Counted from the stretch's first letter, positions 1 to 6,664 are shown. The stretch is DNA of 8,788 nt from an uncultured Eggerthellaceae bacterium (GCA_934623455.1 CAKTVK010000080.1:1-8788), one strand, 5' to 3'. Numbers and translations are program-made. The notes: generated by a model from the letters alone, not told the origin.

Positions 1-1814
1 CTACGCGAGGTCGAAGGCAAGGCCGAAGGTGAGGTGCCCGAGTTCGCGCGATCCCGCGCCAGAAGGGCGGCACCATACGCCCCCATGCAGCCGGCAATGT
101 CGGGGCGCACAGCGTTCACTTCCGACAGCTGCTCGAAGGAGCGCAGCACGGCGTCGTTTAAGAACGTGCCGCCTTGCACGATAACTTTCGTTCCCACATC
201 ATGCGGGTCGCGGATTTTAATAACCTTGAACAGCGCGTTCTTGATAACGGAAAGTGCCAGACCAGCAGCGATGTCGCCGACCGTAGCGCCTTCTTTTTGC
301 GCCTGCTTCACGCGGCTGTTCATGAACACGGTGCAGCGACTTCCCAGGTCAACGGGATGTTCTGCCGCAATGGCAGTCTTTGCGAAGTCGGCAACATCCA
401 AATTCAGGCCGCTTGCGAAGCTCTCGATGAAGCTTCCGCAGCCCGAAGAGCATGCTTCGTTCAGCATGATGTGCTCGATAACGCCGTCTTTCACGCGCAG
501 GCACTTCATGTCCTGGCCGCCAATGTCCAAAATGAACTCAACGCCCGGCAGCATTTCTTGGGCACCGCGCAAGTGCGCGACCGTCTCAATCTCGCCCGAA
601 TCGATGCGCAGAGCTTCCAGCAGCAGACCTTCGCCATAACCGGTCACGGTAGCATGACCGATGGTTACCAGCGGTTTTCCCTGCTCATCGCGCGGAAGCA
701 ACGAGTCCAACTCGTTGAGTGCTGCACGGGCGCAGCCCAAAACATCGCCTTTGTTGCTAACGTAACTCGACCACAAAATGCGCGCCTGGTCGTCGATAAG
801 CACCGCCTTGAACGTGGTGGAGCCGGCGTCCAAACCCAGGTACGCAATACCGCGATAATCCGCCAAGTTCGCACGTGCAACGCGTTCCTTATCATGACGC
901 GCCTTGAACTCCGCATAATCTGCTTCGTCGGCAAACAGCGGGGGCAGACGAACAACTTCGCTTCCCTGAATGTCGCCTAAGTTGCGTAAGCGCTCCAACA
1001 CCTCGTTCAGCGTTTCGACCTGCGTGTTTTCATCCGCAGCACCCGCAATAGCGCAGCCGGAAGCCACGAACAAATGCGCATTTTCCGGCACAATGATATG
1101 TTCCTCGTCAAGCTCAAGCGTCTCGTAGAAACGTTCGCGCAGCTGCGGCAAATACTGCAGCGGACCGCCCAAGAACGCAACGTAGCCCCTGATAGGACGT
1201 CCACAGGCAAGACCAGAGATGGTCTGCGTCACCACCGATTGGAAAATGGAGGCGGCAATGTCTTCCTTCAGCGCACCCTCGTTCAGCAGCGGCTGCACGT
1301 CGGTTTTCGCGAAAACGCCGCAGCGGCTTGCAATGGGATAAATAGTGGTGTGGTTTGCGGCCAGCTCGTTCAAGCCGCCCGCATCAGTATCCAGAAGGCT
1401 TGCCATCTGATCGATGAACGCACCCGTACCGCCGGCGCACGTACCGTTCATGCGCTGCTCAATGCCGTTGTCGAAGTAGATGATCTTTGCGTCTTCGCCA
1501 CCCAGCTCAATAGCAACGTCCGTTTTGGGAATAAACGTCTCAACTGCGGTTTTGCTGGCGATAACTTCCTGCACGAACTCAATGTTGAGCCATTGCGCCA
1601 AAAGCAGGCCGCCCGAACCGGTAATGGCAATGGTCAGCGGCAGCTCGCCGTATTCCGCGGCGGCTTCCTCGAGCACTTCCACGATGGTCGCGCGCACGTC
1701 CGCGTGGTGACGGCGATACACCGACCACAGAATTTCGTTCTGATCGTTCAAAATTGCAAGTTTGACGGTGGTTGAACCCACGTCAATGCCGATATGCATG
1801 TTTGTTGTGGCCAT
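1..1814 (-). CDS. 2-hydroxyacyl-CoA dehydratase activase-like protein with two BcrAD/BadFG ATPase domains (C-terminus outside window)
   Basis: This frame is open from ATG at 1814 to the window edge, giving 604 residues without a stop; the C-terminus lies before base 1. Two ASKHA-fold BcrAD/BadFG ATPase domains are visible. Domain 1 (about residues 7-260) has the phosphate-1 motif GIDVGSTTVK, ELGGEDAK at 103-110, and the cluster-binding cysteines C126 (NGTCAGGTGAF) and C165 (SRCGVF). Domain 2 (about 325-590) repeats the pattern: GLDAGSTTFK, DIGGQDMK, a cysteine-rich NEACSSGCGSF around C455-C459, and SRCTVF with C494. In HgdC-type activators such cysteines hold a [4Fe-4S] cluster between two subunits, and ATP hydrolysis drives one-electron transfer to a 2-hydroxyacyl-CoA dehydratase. 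The tandem arrangement suggests the large anaerobe-specific form that continues into DUF2229/HgdB-like domains; that continuation is inferred. An AAGGA Shine-Dalgarno lies just upstream (1815-1828, minus strand). No dehydratase subunit is in the window, so the substrate is unknown. Confidence 0.9.
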   Translation of the reverse strand, partial: MATTNMHIGIDVGSTTVKLAILNDQNEILWSVYRRHHADVRATIVEVLEEAAAEYGELPLTIAITGSGGLLLAQWLNIEFVQEVIASKTAVETFIPKTDVAIELGGEDAKIIYFDNGIEQRMNGTCAGGTGAFIDQMASLLDTDAGGLNELAANHTTIYPIASRCGVFAKTDVQPLLNEGALKEDIAASIFQSVVTQTISGLACGRPIRGYVAFLGGPLQYLPQLRERFYETLELDEEHIIVPENAHLFVASGCAIAGAADENTQVETLNEVLERLRNLGDIQGSEVVRLPPLFADEADYAEFKARHDKERVARANLADYRGIAYLGLDAGSTTFKAVLIDDQARILWSSYVSNKGDVLGCARAALNELDSLLPRDEQGKPLVTIGHATVTGYGEGLLLEALRIDSGEIETVAHLRGAQEMLPGVEFILDIGGQDMKCLRVKDGVIEHIMLNEACSSGCGSFIESFASGLNLDVADFAKTAIAAEHPVDLGSRCTVFMNSRVKQAQKEGATVGDIAAGLALSVIKNALFKVIKIRDPHDVGTKVIVQGGTFLNDAVLRSFEQLSEVNAVRPDIAGCMGAYGAALLARDRANSGTSPSALPSTSR

Positions 1815-2001
1815 AAGGTCCTTTTCCTTGAACAGCCTGCTGAGCCAGCGCAACGAGAAGAAACTCCCCGCTGAACTTCTGTGTTTTGCGCAGGCGGCAA
1901 CATTGGCACGCGAAAAGCCCTTTTCAGAGGTCTCCACCGCTGCCGCGCTGAAACTTTGCGCACCTGCTTGCAGGCATACTTTTCCATGTTCGCAACGCTT
2001 C

Positions 2002-2007
2002 ATTATA
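2002..2007 (-). promoter_or_regulatory. Candidate -10 box of the activase gene
   Basis: Read on the minus strand, 2007 to 2002 is a perfect TATAAT, about 190 bases upstream of the activase ATG at 1814. No good -35 hexamer lies 16-18 bases further upstream (around 2024-2031), so this is a partial match only. If it is used, the leader is about 180 nt and contains two short hairpins (GAAAAG/CTTTTC at 1912-1925 and CCTGC/GCAGG at 1963-1974). Confidence 0.35.
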
Positions 2008-2095
2008 TCGGAAGAAGCCTGCGGAACACGCATCTGTCACCGCTCTGCTAACATTCCACAGAAAGGCGACTACGCGAAAGAGCAACAGGCCCCGT

Positions 2096-2154
2096 GGCGC
2101 AAAATCGGGCGTAGATTGAGACACGTGTCCCAATCTTGCTTTTGGGCGCAAAAT
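2096..2154. repeat. 24-bp imperfect palindrome bracketed by 10-bp direct repeats
   Basis: Positions 2113-2136 form an inverted repeat around the perfect core GACACGTGTC (2120-2129). The outer arms are AGATTG and CAATCT, with one mismatched pair (A2119/C2130). The 10-mer GGCGCAAAAT occurs at 2096-2105 and again at 2145-2154, its midpoints 24 and 25 bases from the palindrome centre. The block lies in the divergent region between the activase and the BspA-like gene, just upstream of the candidate BspA promoter. A dimeric regulator site is the simplest reading. The binding protein is unknown and no candidate regulator is adjacent. Confidence 0.5.
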
Positions 2155-2170
2155 ATGCCTCTGACCTCTG

Positions 2171-2176
2171 TATACT
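2171..2176 (+). promoter_or_regulatory. Candidate -10 box of the BspA-like gene
   Basis: TATACT at 2171-2176 matches the sigma-70 -10 consensus at five of six positions and lies 48 bases before the ATG at 2224. No convincing -35 hexamer is found at 16-18 bases spacing (2147-2154 reads CGCAAAAT), so an activator may be needed. The palindrome and direct repeats immediately upstream could supply its site. Confidence 0.4.
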
Positions 2177-2223
2177 GTAAGAAGTGATACGAGCATCGAT
2201 TACAGAAAGAGGTGGGAAAGAAT

Positions 2224-4393
2224 ATGAAAAGACGAACTCCTTCCTATCAAAAGGCCACAAGCGTTTTCCTGTCGGCCATGCTGGCGCTGGGGCTTGCGCC
2301 CGCATCGGCCTTCGCGGCGGCTTCCGAGCCGACCCCCCCCCATCACTCTTGAGCCATTAGCAGCCGCCCTGGTGGCCGACGCCGCCCCCGATTCGCTGGC
2401 AGCGCCTTCCGCATCCGACCCAGTCGATACGCCAGCAGCGCCTTCTGCGCCTTCCACTTCCGCTCCTTCCGCACCCTTCGCAGCAGGCGAATCTGCGGCT
2501 GACCCGGCAGCCACCGCCCCCGCCGACGCCTCCCTGACTCCAGGCTGGACGCAATCGGGCACGTGCGAGTGGATGATTGACGCTGCCGGCAAGCTCACTA
2601 TCCGCCCGCTGGGCAACGGCGCCTTGGGCGAATTAGGCGTTTCGTCGGGATATTTCCCCTGGTACGACCAGCGCAATTCCATCACGTCGGCGGTTGTGGA
2701 GCCGGGCGTGAGCACAAGCTGGTGCCAGGACATGTTCAGAGAATGCGAGAACATGGTCACCGCCGACCTTTCGGGGCTGAACACTCAAAACGTAGAGGGC
2801 ATGAACCGCATGTTTTTCTTCTGCAAGGCTCTCAAATCGGTCAACCTGAGCGGCGTGACAACATCGAACGTAAAGGGAATGTCCCTGATGTTCGCCGGAT
2901 GCTCTTCTCTTGAATCTCTCGACCTTGCGAGCTTCGACACCTCTAGCGTAACGTACATGAATGGCATGTTTGAAGACTGCACATCGCTTACTTCGCTGGA
3001 TTTGTCGTCTTTCGACACCTCAAAGGTCACGCTTATGACCAACATGTTTTGCGGATGCACAAAGCTCGCATCGGTGAATGTGACGTCCTTCAATACCGCA
3101 AACGTAACAAAAATGCTTGGCATGTTCGAAGACTGCACATCGCTCGAAGCCCTTGACTTATCAAGCTTTGTCATCTCCAATTCGACTAATATCCAGTTTC
3201 TCTTCCACAAGTGCGCGAAGCTTTCTCGACTGACATTGTCTGCGGGCCAGGACTTTACGCGCGCAAACCTTCGCGAAGCCGAATGGGCGGATAGCGTAGG
3301 CAACCTGTATAGCCAAACATACACTATGCTGTGCGCCAATCGCGACCGAGCCTCGGGCATTGAGACGTATGTCGTTCCGCGCCAACCGACGGATGGCTGG
3401 ACACGCGTAGGTACCTGCGAGTGGATGATCGACGCCGCCGGCAAACTCACCGTGCGCCCGCTTGGCAACGCCACTTGGGGCAGTTTAGGCTTACCATCAG
3501 GTTTTTCTCCCTGGTACGATCAACGCGCCGCGATTACTTCCGTCGCTATAGAGCAGGGCGTGAACACAAGCTGGTGCCGAGATATGTTCAAAGATTGCCA
3601 GAACATGATTGCCGCCGACATCTCGGGGCTCAACACCGCTAAAGTCGAAGATATGGGTAGCATGTTCAGCGGCTGCAAGTTGCTAAAGACGTTGGATTTT
3701 GGTTCATTCGACTCCAAGAACGTCACGAATATGGGCTATATGTTCTCTGAATGCGAGTCGCTTGAATCTCTTGACCTGTCGAGCTTTGATACTGCGAATG
3801 TAACGAATATGCTTGCGATGTTTTCTAATTGCAAGTCGCTCAAAAGATTGGATTTAAGCTCTTTCGATACCTCGAATGTGACGAACATGAATAGCATGTT
3901 TTCGGATTGCGATGAACTTGAAGTTCTTGATTTGGATAGCTTTGACACCTCGAACGTGAGCATGGCTTCTTATATGTTTGCGCGGAATGCGAAGCTGCGC
4001 ACCATCTACGTTTCCAGGGCGTTTGCCGTTCCCGCTTCCGCAGTGACAAACGATATGTTCAGCAATTGCACATCTTTAGTGGGCATCTTAGGAACCGCTT
4101 ATGATGGGGCGCACACAGATGCAGCATACGCCCGTATTGATGGCGGCTTGTTGGCCCCGGGATATTTGGCCCTGAAAAACGGCGACGTGAATTGCAATGG
4201 ACGGCTGAACGTGGTGGATGCGCAGCTTGCCTACGATATAGCGCTCGGCAAGCACACTGAGTTGCCCGAGTATGTGACTATGCGTTCCCGTGCCGACGTA
4301 ACCGGCGCACCTGATGGCGGCTCCGACGGTAACGTAACCGCCAACGATGCGTTTGCCATTCAGTACGCCGCGCTGCACGGTTGGGGCATTTAA
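2224..4393 (+). CDS. Secreted BspA-like repeat protein (DUF285-type) with dockerin-like C-terminus; frame interrupted at a C9 tract
   Basis: Translation should start at ATG 2224, preceded by a good Shine-Dalgarno (GAAAGAGGTG, 2205-2213). The first 34 codons are a classic signal peptide: MKRR, a hydrophobic core, then ASAFAAA. After nine C (2333-2341) this frame stops at TGA 2350-2352, giving only 42 residues. The body is open in another frame from 2342 to TAA 4391-4393; losing one C joins both into a 722-residue protein. The body has a Pro/Ala/Ser-rich linker (to about base 2540), then two copies of a module beginning GWT..GTCEWMIDAAGKLT. Each module carries about seven 26-residue repeats of the DUF285/BspA type (SLxSLDLSSFDTSxVTxMxxMFxxC). 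The end resembles a type I dockerin: D-x-N-x-N-G-x-x-N-x-x-D in GDVNCNGRLNVVDA, then a looser second copy (ADVTGAPDGG, NVTANDAFAI). No LPXTG motif or C-terminal membrane segment is seen. BspA relatives often act in adhesion; that role is inferred here. TTG 2294, the furthest upstream start in the body frame, lacks a ribosome site. Confidence 0.85.
2333..2341 (+). repeat. Homopolymeric C9 tract at the signal peptide/mature junction (possible slippage switch)
   Basis: Nine consecutive C follow codons for ..AAASEP. With nine C the signal-peptide frame ends at TGA 2350. With ten C it ends at TAG (2358-2360 in present numbering). With eight or eleven C it runs directly into ITLEPLAAALVAD and the whole repeat protein. 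Tracts of this kind next to the start of surface-protein genes are the usual substrate of slipped-strand phase variation. A homopolymer-length sequencing error would look the same. Confidence 0.7.
2543..4177 (+). repeat. Internal duplication of about 284 codons within the BspA-like gene
   Basis: Module A starts at 2543 (GWTQSGTCEWMIDAAGKLT) and module B at 3395 (GWTRVGTCEWMIDAAGKLT), an offset of 852 bases. Shared landmarks follow in the same order: the RPLGN motif, PWYDQR, TSWC.DMF and DISGLNT/DLSGLNT, then 26-residue repeats. Within module A a near-identical nucleotide stretch containing GAAGACTGCACATCGCT recurs 156 bases (two repeat units) apart, at about 2963-2988 and 3119-3144. This suggests recent unit duplication or conversion. 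The repeats of module B look visibly richer in A+T than the first part of the gene. Confidence 0.75.
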
Positions 4394-4430
4394 CCGTTGC
4401 TGCCGGCGACGCAACTGGATTGCCTTTTCG

Positions 4431-4483
4431 GCCGGCAAGGGGAGCCACCGTCTGTTGCGCTCATACCACAACCCCTTGCCGGC
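4431..4483. repeat. 12-bp perfect inverted repeat downstream of the BspA-like gene
   Basis: GCCGGCAAGGGG (4431-4442) and CCCCTTGCCGGC (4472-4483) are exact reverse complements separated by 29 bases. This lies 38 bases after the BspA-like stop codon. No T run follows, so it is not a standard terminator by itself. It could stabilise the 3' end of the mRNA or be a dispersed palindrome. Confidence 0.6.
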
Positions 4484-4492
4484 GCCTTGCGC

Positions 4493-4525
4493 GCCCTTCC
4501 CTCACACCCGAAAGGAGGGCTTTTT
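4493..4525 (+). terminator. Rho-independent terminator of the BspA-like gene
   Basis: GCCCTTCC (4493-4500) pairs with GGAGGGC (4514-4520) with one bulged T and a 13-base loop, and TTTTT follows immediately at 4521-4525. It lies about 100 bases after the BspA-like stop codon, in the right orientation. Confidence 0.7.
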
Positions 4526-4588
4526 GCGGGGCGATGATAAAAACGACCCTCTTTTCGGTGGATTTTCTTCTTCGCCGCCGCACTCCCT

Positions 4589-4619
4589 TGTTGACAAAAG
4601 GTGGGGTAATTTGTCAACA
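4589..4619 (-). repeat. 31-bp stem-loop element, copy 1
   Basis: The arms TGTTGACAAA (4589-4598) and TTTGTCAACA (4610-4619) are perfect inverted repeats around an 11-base asymmetric loop. The whole 31 bases recur exactly, reverse-complemented, at 6682-6712. Taking the 6682 copy as plus, this one is on the minus strand, so it reads in the same sense as the adjacent URO-D gene transcript. Just outside the arms, CTCCCTT (4582-4588 region) and AAGGGAG (4622-4628) can also pair, extending the stem with a small bulge. Confidence 0.85.
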
Positions 4620-4647
4620 CAAAGGGAGCTCGATTTCTCAAGCTCCC
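4617..4647 (-). terminator. Rho-independent terminator of the URO-D-family gene
   Basis: On the minus strand, GGGAGCTTGA and TCGAGCTCCC form a 10-bp stem with one U-G wobble around a GAAA tetraloop (4624-4647), followed by TTTGTGTT. It begins about 40 bases after the URO-D stop codon. The plus-strand version has an internal C-A mismatch, so the structure fits minus-strand transcription better. Confidence 0.7.
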
Positions 4648-4688
4648 CTCCGAGTTAAATGTGATGCCGTTATGTGGTGTCGTTCGGC

Positions 4689-5663
4689 TTAGAAGAAGCG
4701 GCGCTTCTCCCACTCTTCGAAAACGACCGACGTGCGATCGTCGCCCACAATCAGGGCATTGCCGCGCTCGTTGAACATCAACGGGCACAGGATGAAGCCG
4801 CCCTTCTTGCCGTAATCCTCCATGCAGCGGATGGTCTCAGCACGAATCTCGTCCACGGTGGCGTCCACGCAGCCCGGACGTCCCGAAGAGTCCCAGCCGC
4901 CCTCGATGGTCAAACGGCCATGGAACTTCTCCTGAATGCCCTTCAGGTCGTTCATGGTCTGGGCAGAGTGCCAAATCTTGGTGCCGATCTCAACGTAGTC
5001 TTCCAGCAGGTCCTCGCACTTGCCGCAGGTGTGCTCGCCGAAGATGACGCCGCGGTCGGTGATGGCCTTGGCCAGGCGCTCGTGGCACGGCTTGATGACT
5101 TCGCGGTACGTCGTGGGAGAGATGAACAGGTTGTTCGCGGTGGCAATGTCGTCGAAGTTGTAGTAGATGTCAAGGTCGTACGCGTCAATAAGCTTGTTGG
5201 CAATCTCGATCTTGTGATCGGTGATGGCCTCCATGAACGCGCGGCTTTCCTCGGGGTCTTCCGCCATGGCGATCAGGGCGTTCTCGAAGCCCATGTAGGC
5301 GGCCAAGCGCTCGTAGCAACCGCAGGTGGAGTAGAAAGCAATGGCCTTCTGCGTGCGGTCAACGTTCTTCATTTCGGCTTCAGCCGCGGCCTTGAAGTCA
5401 ATCTGGCTGATGTCCGGGATTTTCACGACGTCGCGCCAGTTCTCGATGTCGTCCAGCAGCGGCGGCACGGTGGTATCGTGCATGGCGCCGGCCGGCGTGA
5501 TGACCCAGCGGATGCCGTACGGGTCGGGACCGTTCTGGCGCGGCTGCTCCAGGTACTGCAACAGCGGCAAACCGCAAGTGTAAATGCACTCGCCGGTGAA
5601 CGGCATGTACTCAGGATTGCCAAAGTTGATGGTTTCGAGCAGGTTCTCACGTGGTGTAAGCAT
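4689..5663 (-). CDS. URO-D superfamily protein, probable corrinoid-dependent methyltransferase
   Basis: This 324-residue protein runs from ATG 5663 to TAA 4689-4691. The start is supported by an AGGGGG ribosome-site-like run 8 bases upstream. It belongs to the uroporphyrinogen decarboxylase/MtaA-CmuA superfamily (TIM barrel). The methyltransferase branch binds zinc through His-x-Cys and a later Cys; here EHTCGKCEDLLEDYVEIG gives H211 and C213, and FILCPL gives C293, 80 residues later. This argues for methyl transfer between a methylated corrinoid protein and a thiol or other acceptor, or O/N-demethylation, rather than haem synthesis. Other features are MLTPRENLLETINFGNPEYMP at the N-terminus, GGWDSSGRPG at 255-264 and the C-terminal EEWEKRRFF. 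There is no signal peptide, so it is cytoplasmic. No corrinoid protein, activator or transporter gene is adjacent, so any corrinoid partner must be encoded elsewhere. It is divergent from a TetR-family gene and probably controlled by it. Confidence 0.85.
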   Translation of the reverse strand: MLTPRENLLETINFGNPEYMPFTGECIYTCGLPLLQYLEQPRQNGPDPYGIRWVITPAGAMHDTTVPPLLDDIENWRDVVKIPDISQIDFKAAAEAEMKNVDRTQKAIAFYSTCGCYERLAAYMGFENALIAMAEDPEESRAFMEAITDHKIEIANKLIDAYDLDIYYNFDDIATANNLFISPTTYREVIKPCHERLAKAITDRGVIFGEHTCGKCEDLLEDYVEIGTKIWHSAQTMNDLKGIQEKFHGRLTIEGGWDSSGRPGCVDATVDEIRAETIRCMEDYGKKGGFILCPLMFNERGNALIVGDDRTSVVFEEWEKRRFF

Positions 5664-5796
5664 GGATTAAACCCCCTAAATAGAAAGTAACGGCTCCCCC
5701 AAGAGCCTTTCGAATGGATTGCCCGCCGTCCTGGTTCCTCCCTCCAAAGCAGCGGAAATCCCTATGAACCCATGATAAGCCCTCAGAAGAAGGAAA

Positions 5797-5824
5797 GGAA
5801 TAGACAGACCCCTTCACTTGTCAA
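5797..5824 (-). promoter_or_regulatory. Candidate promoter of the URO-D-family gene
   Basis: On the minus strand a perfect TTGACA (5824 to 5819) is followed after 16 bases by TATTCC (5802 to 5797), a weak -10. The -35 is good; the -10 is doubtful. Transcription from here gives a leader of about 125 nt containing a hairpin GGCTC/GAGCC (5692-5707) near the ribosome site. I saw no match to a known riboswitch class. Confidence 0.35.
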
Positions 5825-5826
5825 GT
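5816..5826. promoter_or_regulatory. Palindromic operator candidate ACTTGTCAAGT
   Basis: This is an 11-bp palindrome with one central base, lying exactly over the minus-strand -35 of the URO-D gene. Related motifs occur near the tetR start: GCTTGTCAAC at 5950-5959, GCTTGACAG at 5963-5971 and ACTTGACAAC at 6018-6027. A TetR-type dimer binding here would block URO-D transcription. The caveat is that TTGACA is also the -35 consensus. Confidence 0.4.
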
Positions 5827-5952
5827 ACTGATTTTCATTTTTGCGCTTTTATCCAACTTGCTTTACAATTGGTAGGCGAAAGTAAAGCATGGATAGACAA
5901 TCATGCGCAAGAATGAATTATTCCCCAAAAAGACACGACGATGTAGAGCGCT

Positions 5953-5993
5953 TGTCAACATTGCTTGACAGATAATGTGCTGGCTTGGATAAT
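5953..5993 (+). promoter_or_regulatory. Strong sigma-70-type promoter of the TetR-family gene with overlapping inverted repeat
   Basis: TTGACA (5965-5970), a 17-base spacer, then GATAAT (5988-5993) is a near-consensus promoter. The -35 forms one arm of the inverted repeat TGTCAA-CATTGC-TTGACA (5953-5970), an obvious place for autorepression. The expected transcription start near 6000 leaves a leader of about 35 bases. A second weaker candidate, TTGCGC (5841-5846) with TACAAT (5864-5869), lies further upstream. Confidence 0.65.
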
Positions 5994-6034
5994 GCCTTAT
6001 AAATAAAGAATTATTAGACTTGACAACCGATTGG

Positions 6035-6664
6035 ATGCTTATGTCTGTTGAACGAATCGGCTTCGAAACGAAAGCGCAAATTTTCTCGGCCCTTAAGCAT
6101 CTCGTGGAAAACGGGTGTCCCTCGAAATCGGTGTCGGTAACCGATATCTGCAAAGAGGCCGGCGTCTCGCGACAGACGTTTTACAACCACTTCAAAGACA
6201 AGTATGCCGTGACCCAGTGGTTCTTCGATTTAGTGTCTAACCGCTACCTGCACGAAGCGGGACGGTCGCTGAGCTATTACGAGGCGAACCTCTTCACGAA
6301 TCGCATATTCGCATCGAACTTGACCATGGTTTCCGCGCTTCTGAAAGAAAACGGCTACCAGGCTTTGGGCGCGTACGCATACCGAGGCCGCAAGGAAGAG
6401 CTTGTGCGCACCATTACCCAGTACAAAGGCCTTGAAATAACGCGTGACCTGGAGCTTATCTTGGATTACCACGTTACCGCCGAAACATCCCTAGTAGGAC
6501 AATGGATCAAAGATGGCGCGCCGGAGTCACCCGAACGCTTCGCCGAGATTCAGGAAGAATGCGTTCCGCGCAAGCTCTACGAGATCATAGGCAAGCCCAC
6601 CCCCGGCTGCGATCGCCCCGTGGAATCCATGCTCCAATTCGTGCTTTGGAACCTTGAGGCGTAA
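6035..6664 (+). CDS. TetR/AcrR-family transcriptional regulator
   Basis: The N-terminal DNA-binding domain is clear: SVSVTDICKEAGVSRQTFYNHFKDK, followed by YAVTQWFF, at about residues 32-65 from this start. It has the typical TetR helix-turn-helix with the TFYNHF signature. The C-terminal 130 residues are all-helical in character and would bind an inducer and form the dimer; the ligand cannot be read from sequence. It is divergent from the URO-D-family gene, with 371 bases of shared control region between the two starts, the classic position of a TetR repressor of a neighbouring catabolic gene. The start is uncertain. ATG 6035, ATG 6041 and TTG 6020 are in frame and none has a clear Shine-Dalgarno; I chose the first ATG. 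The stop is TAA at 6662-6664, 17 bases before the second 31-bp stem-loop. Confidence 0.85.
   Translation: MLMSVERIGFETKAQIFSALKHLVENGCPSKSVSVTDICKEAGVSRQTFYNHFKDKYAVTQWFFDLVSNRYLHEAGRSLSYYEANLFTNRIFASNLTMVSALLKENGYQALGAYAYRGRKEELVRTITQYKGLEITRDLELILDYHVTAETSLVGQWIKDGAPESPERFAEIQEECVPRKLYEIIGKPTPGCDRPVESMLQFVLWNLEA

Noticed and set aside
174..1775. Plus-strand frames of 268 and 233 residues (174-980 and 1074-1775)
   Set aside because: Both lie opposite the activase gene, which has two complete sets of ATPase and cysteine motifs. The plus-strand products resemble nothing and lack ribosome sites.
2113..2136. A parS centromere site, because of the CACGTG core
   Set aside because: Only the core and the outermost bases match the usual parS consensus; the TTT/AAA arms next to CACGTG are absent.
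2294..2341. TTG at 2294 as the true start of the BspA-like protein
   Set aside because: There is no ribosome site, the resulting N-terminus (MRPHRPSRRLPSRPP) is not a secretion signal, and it is the out-of-frame reading of a good signal peptide beginning at 2224.
4674..5690. A 338-residue plus-strand frame opposite the URO-D-family gene
   Set aside because: It mirrors the minus-strand gene, whose protein has clear family motifs and a ribosome site. The plus-strand product has no recognisable motifs, and its length is explained by GC-rich codon bias.
5664..5800. A cobalamin riboswitch in the URO-D leader
   Set aside because: It would suit a corrinoid enzyme, but I could not find a B12-box-like sequence or the expected stem order; only one short hairpin near the start codon is visible.
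5889..5975. A 28-residue frame in the URO-D/tetR control region as a leader peptide
   Set aside because: It lacks a Shine-Dalgarno and runs through the tetR -35 element; nothing supports its translation.
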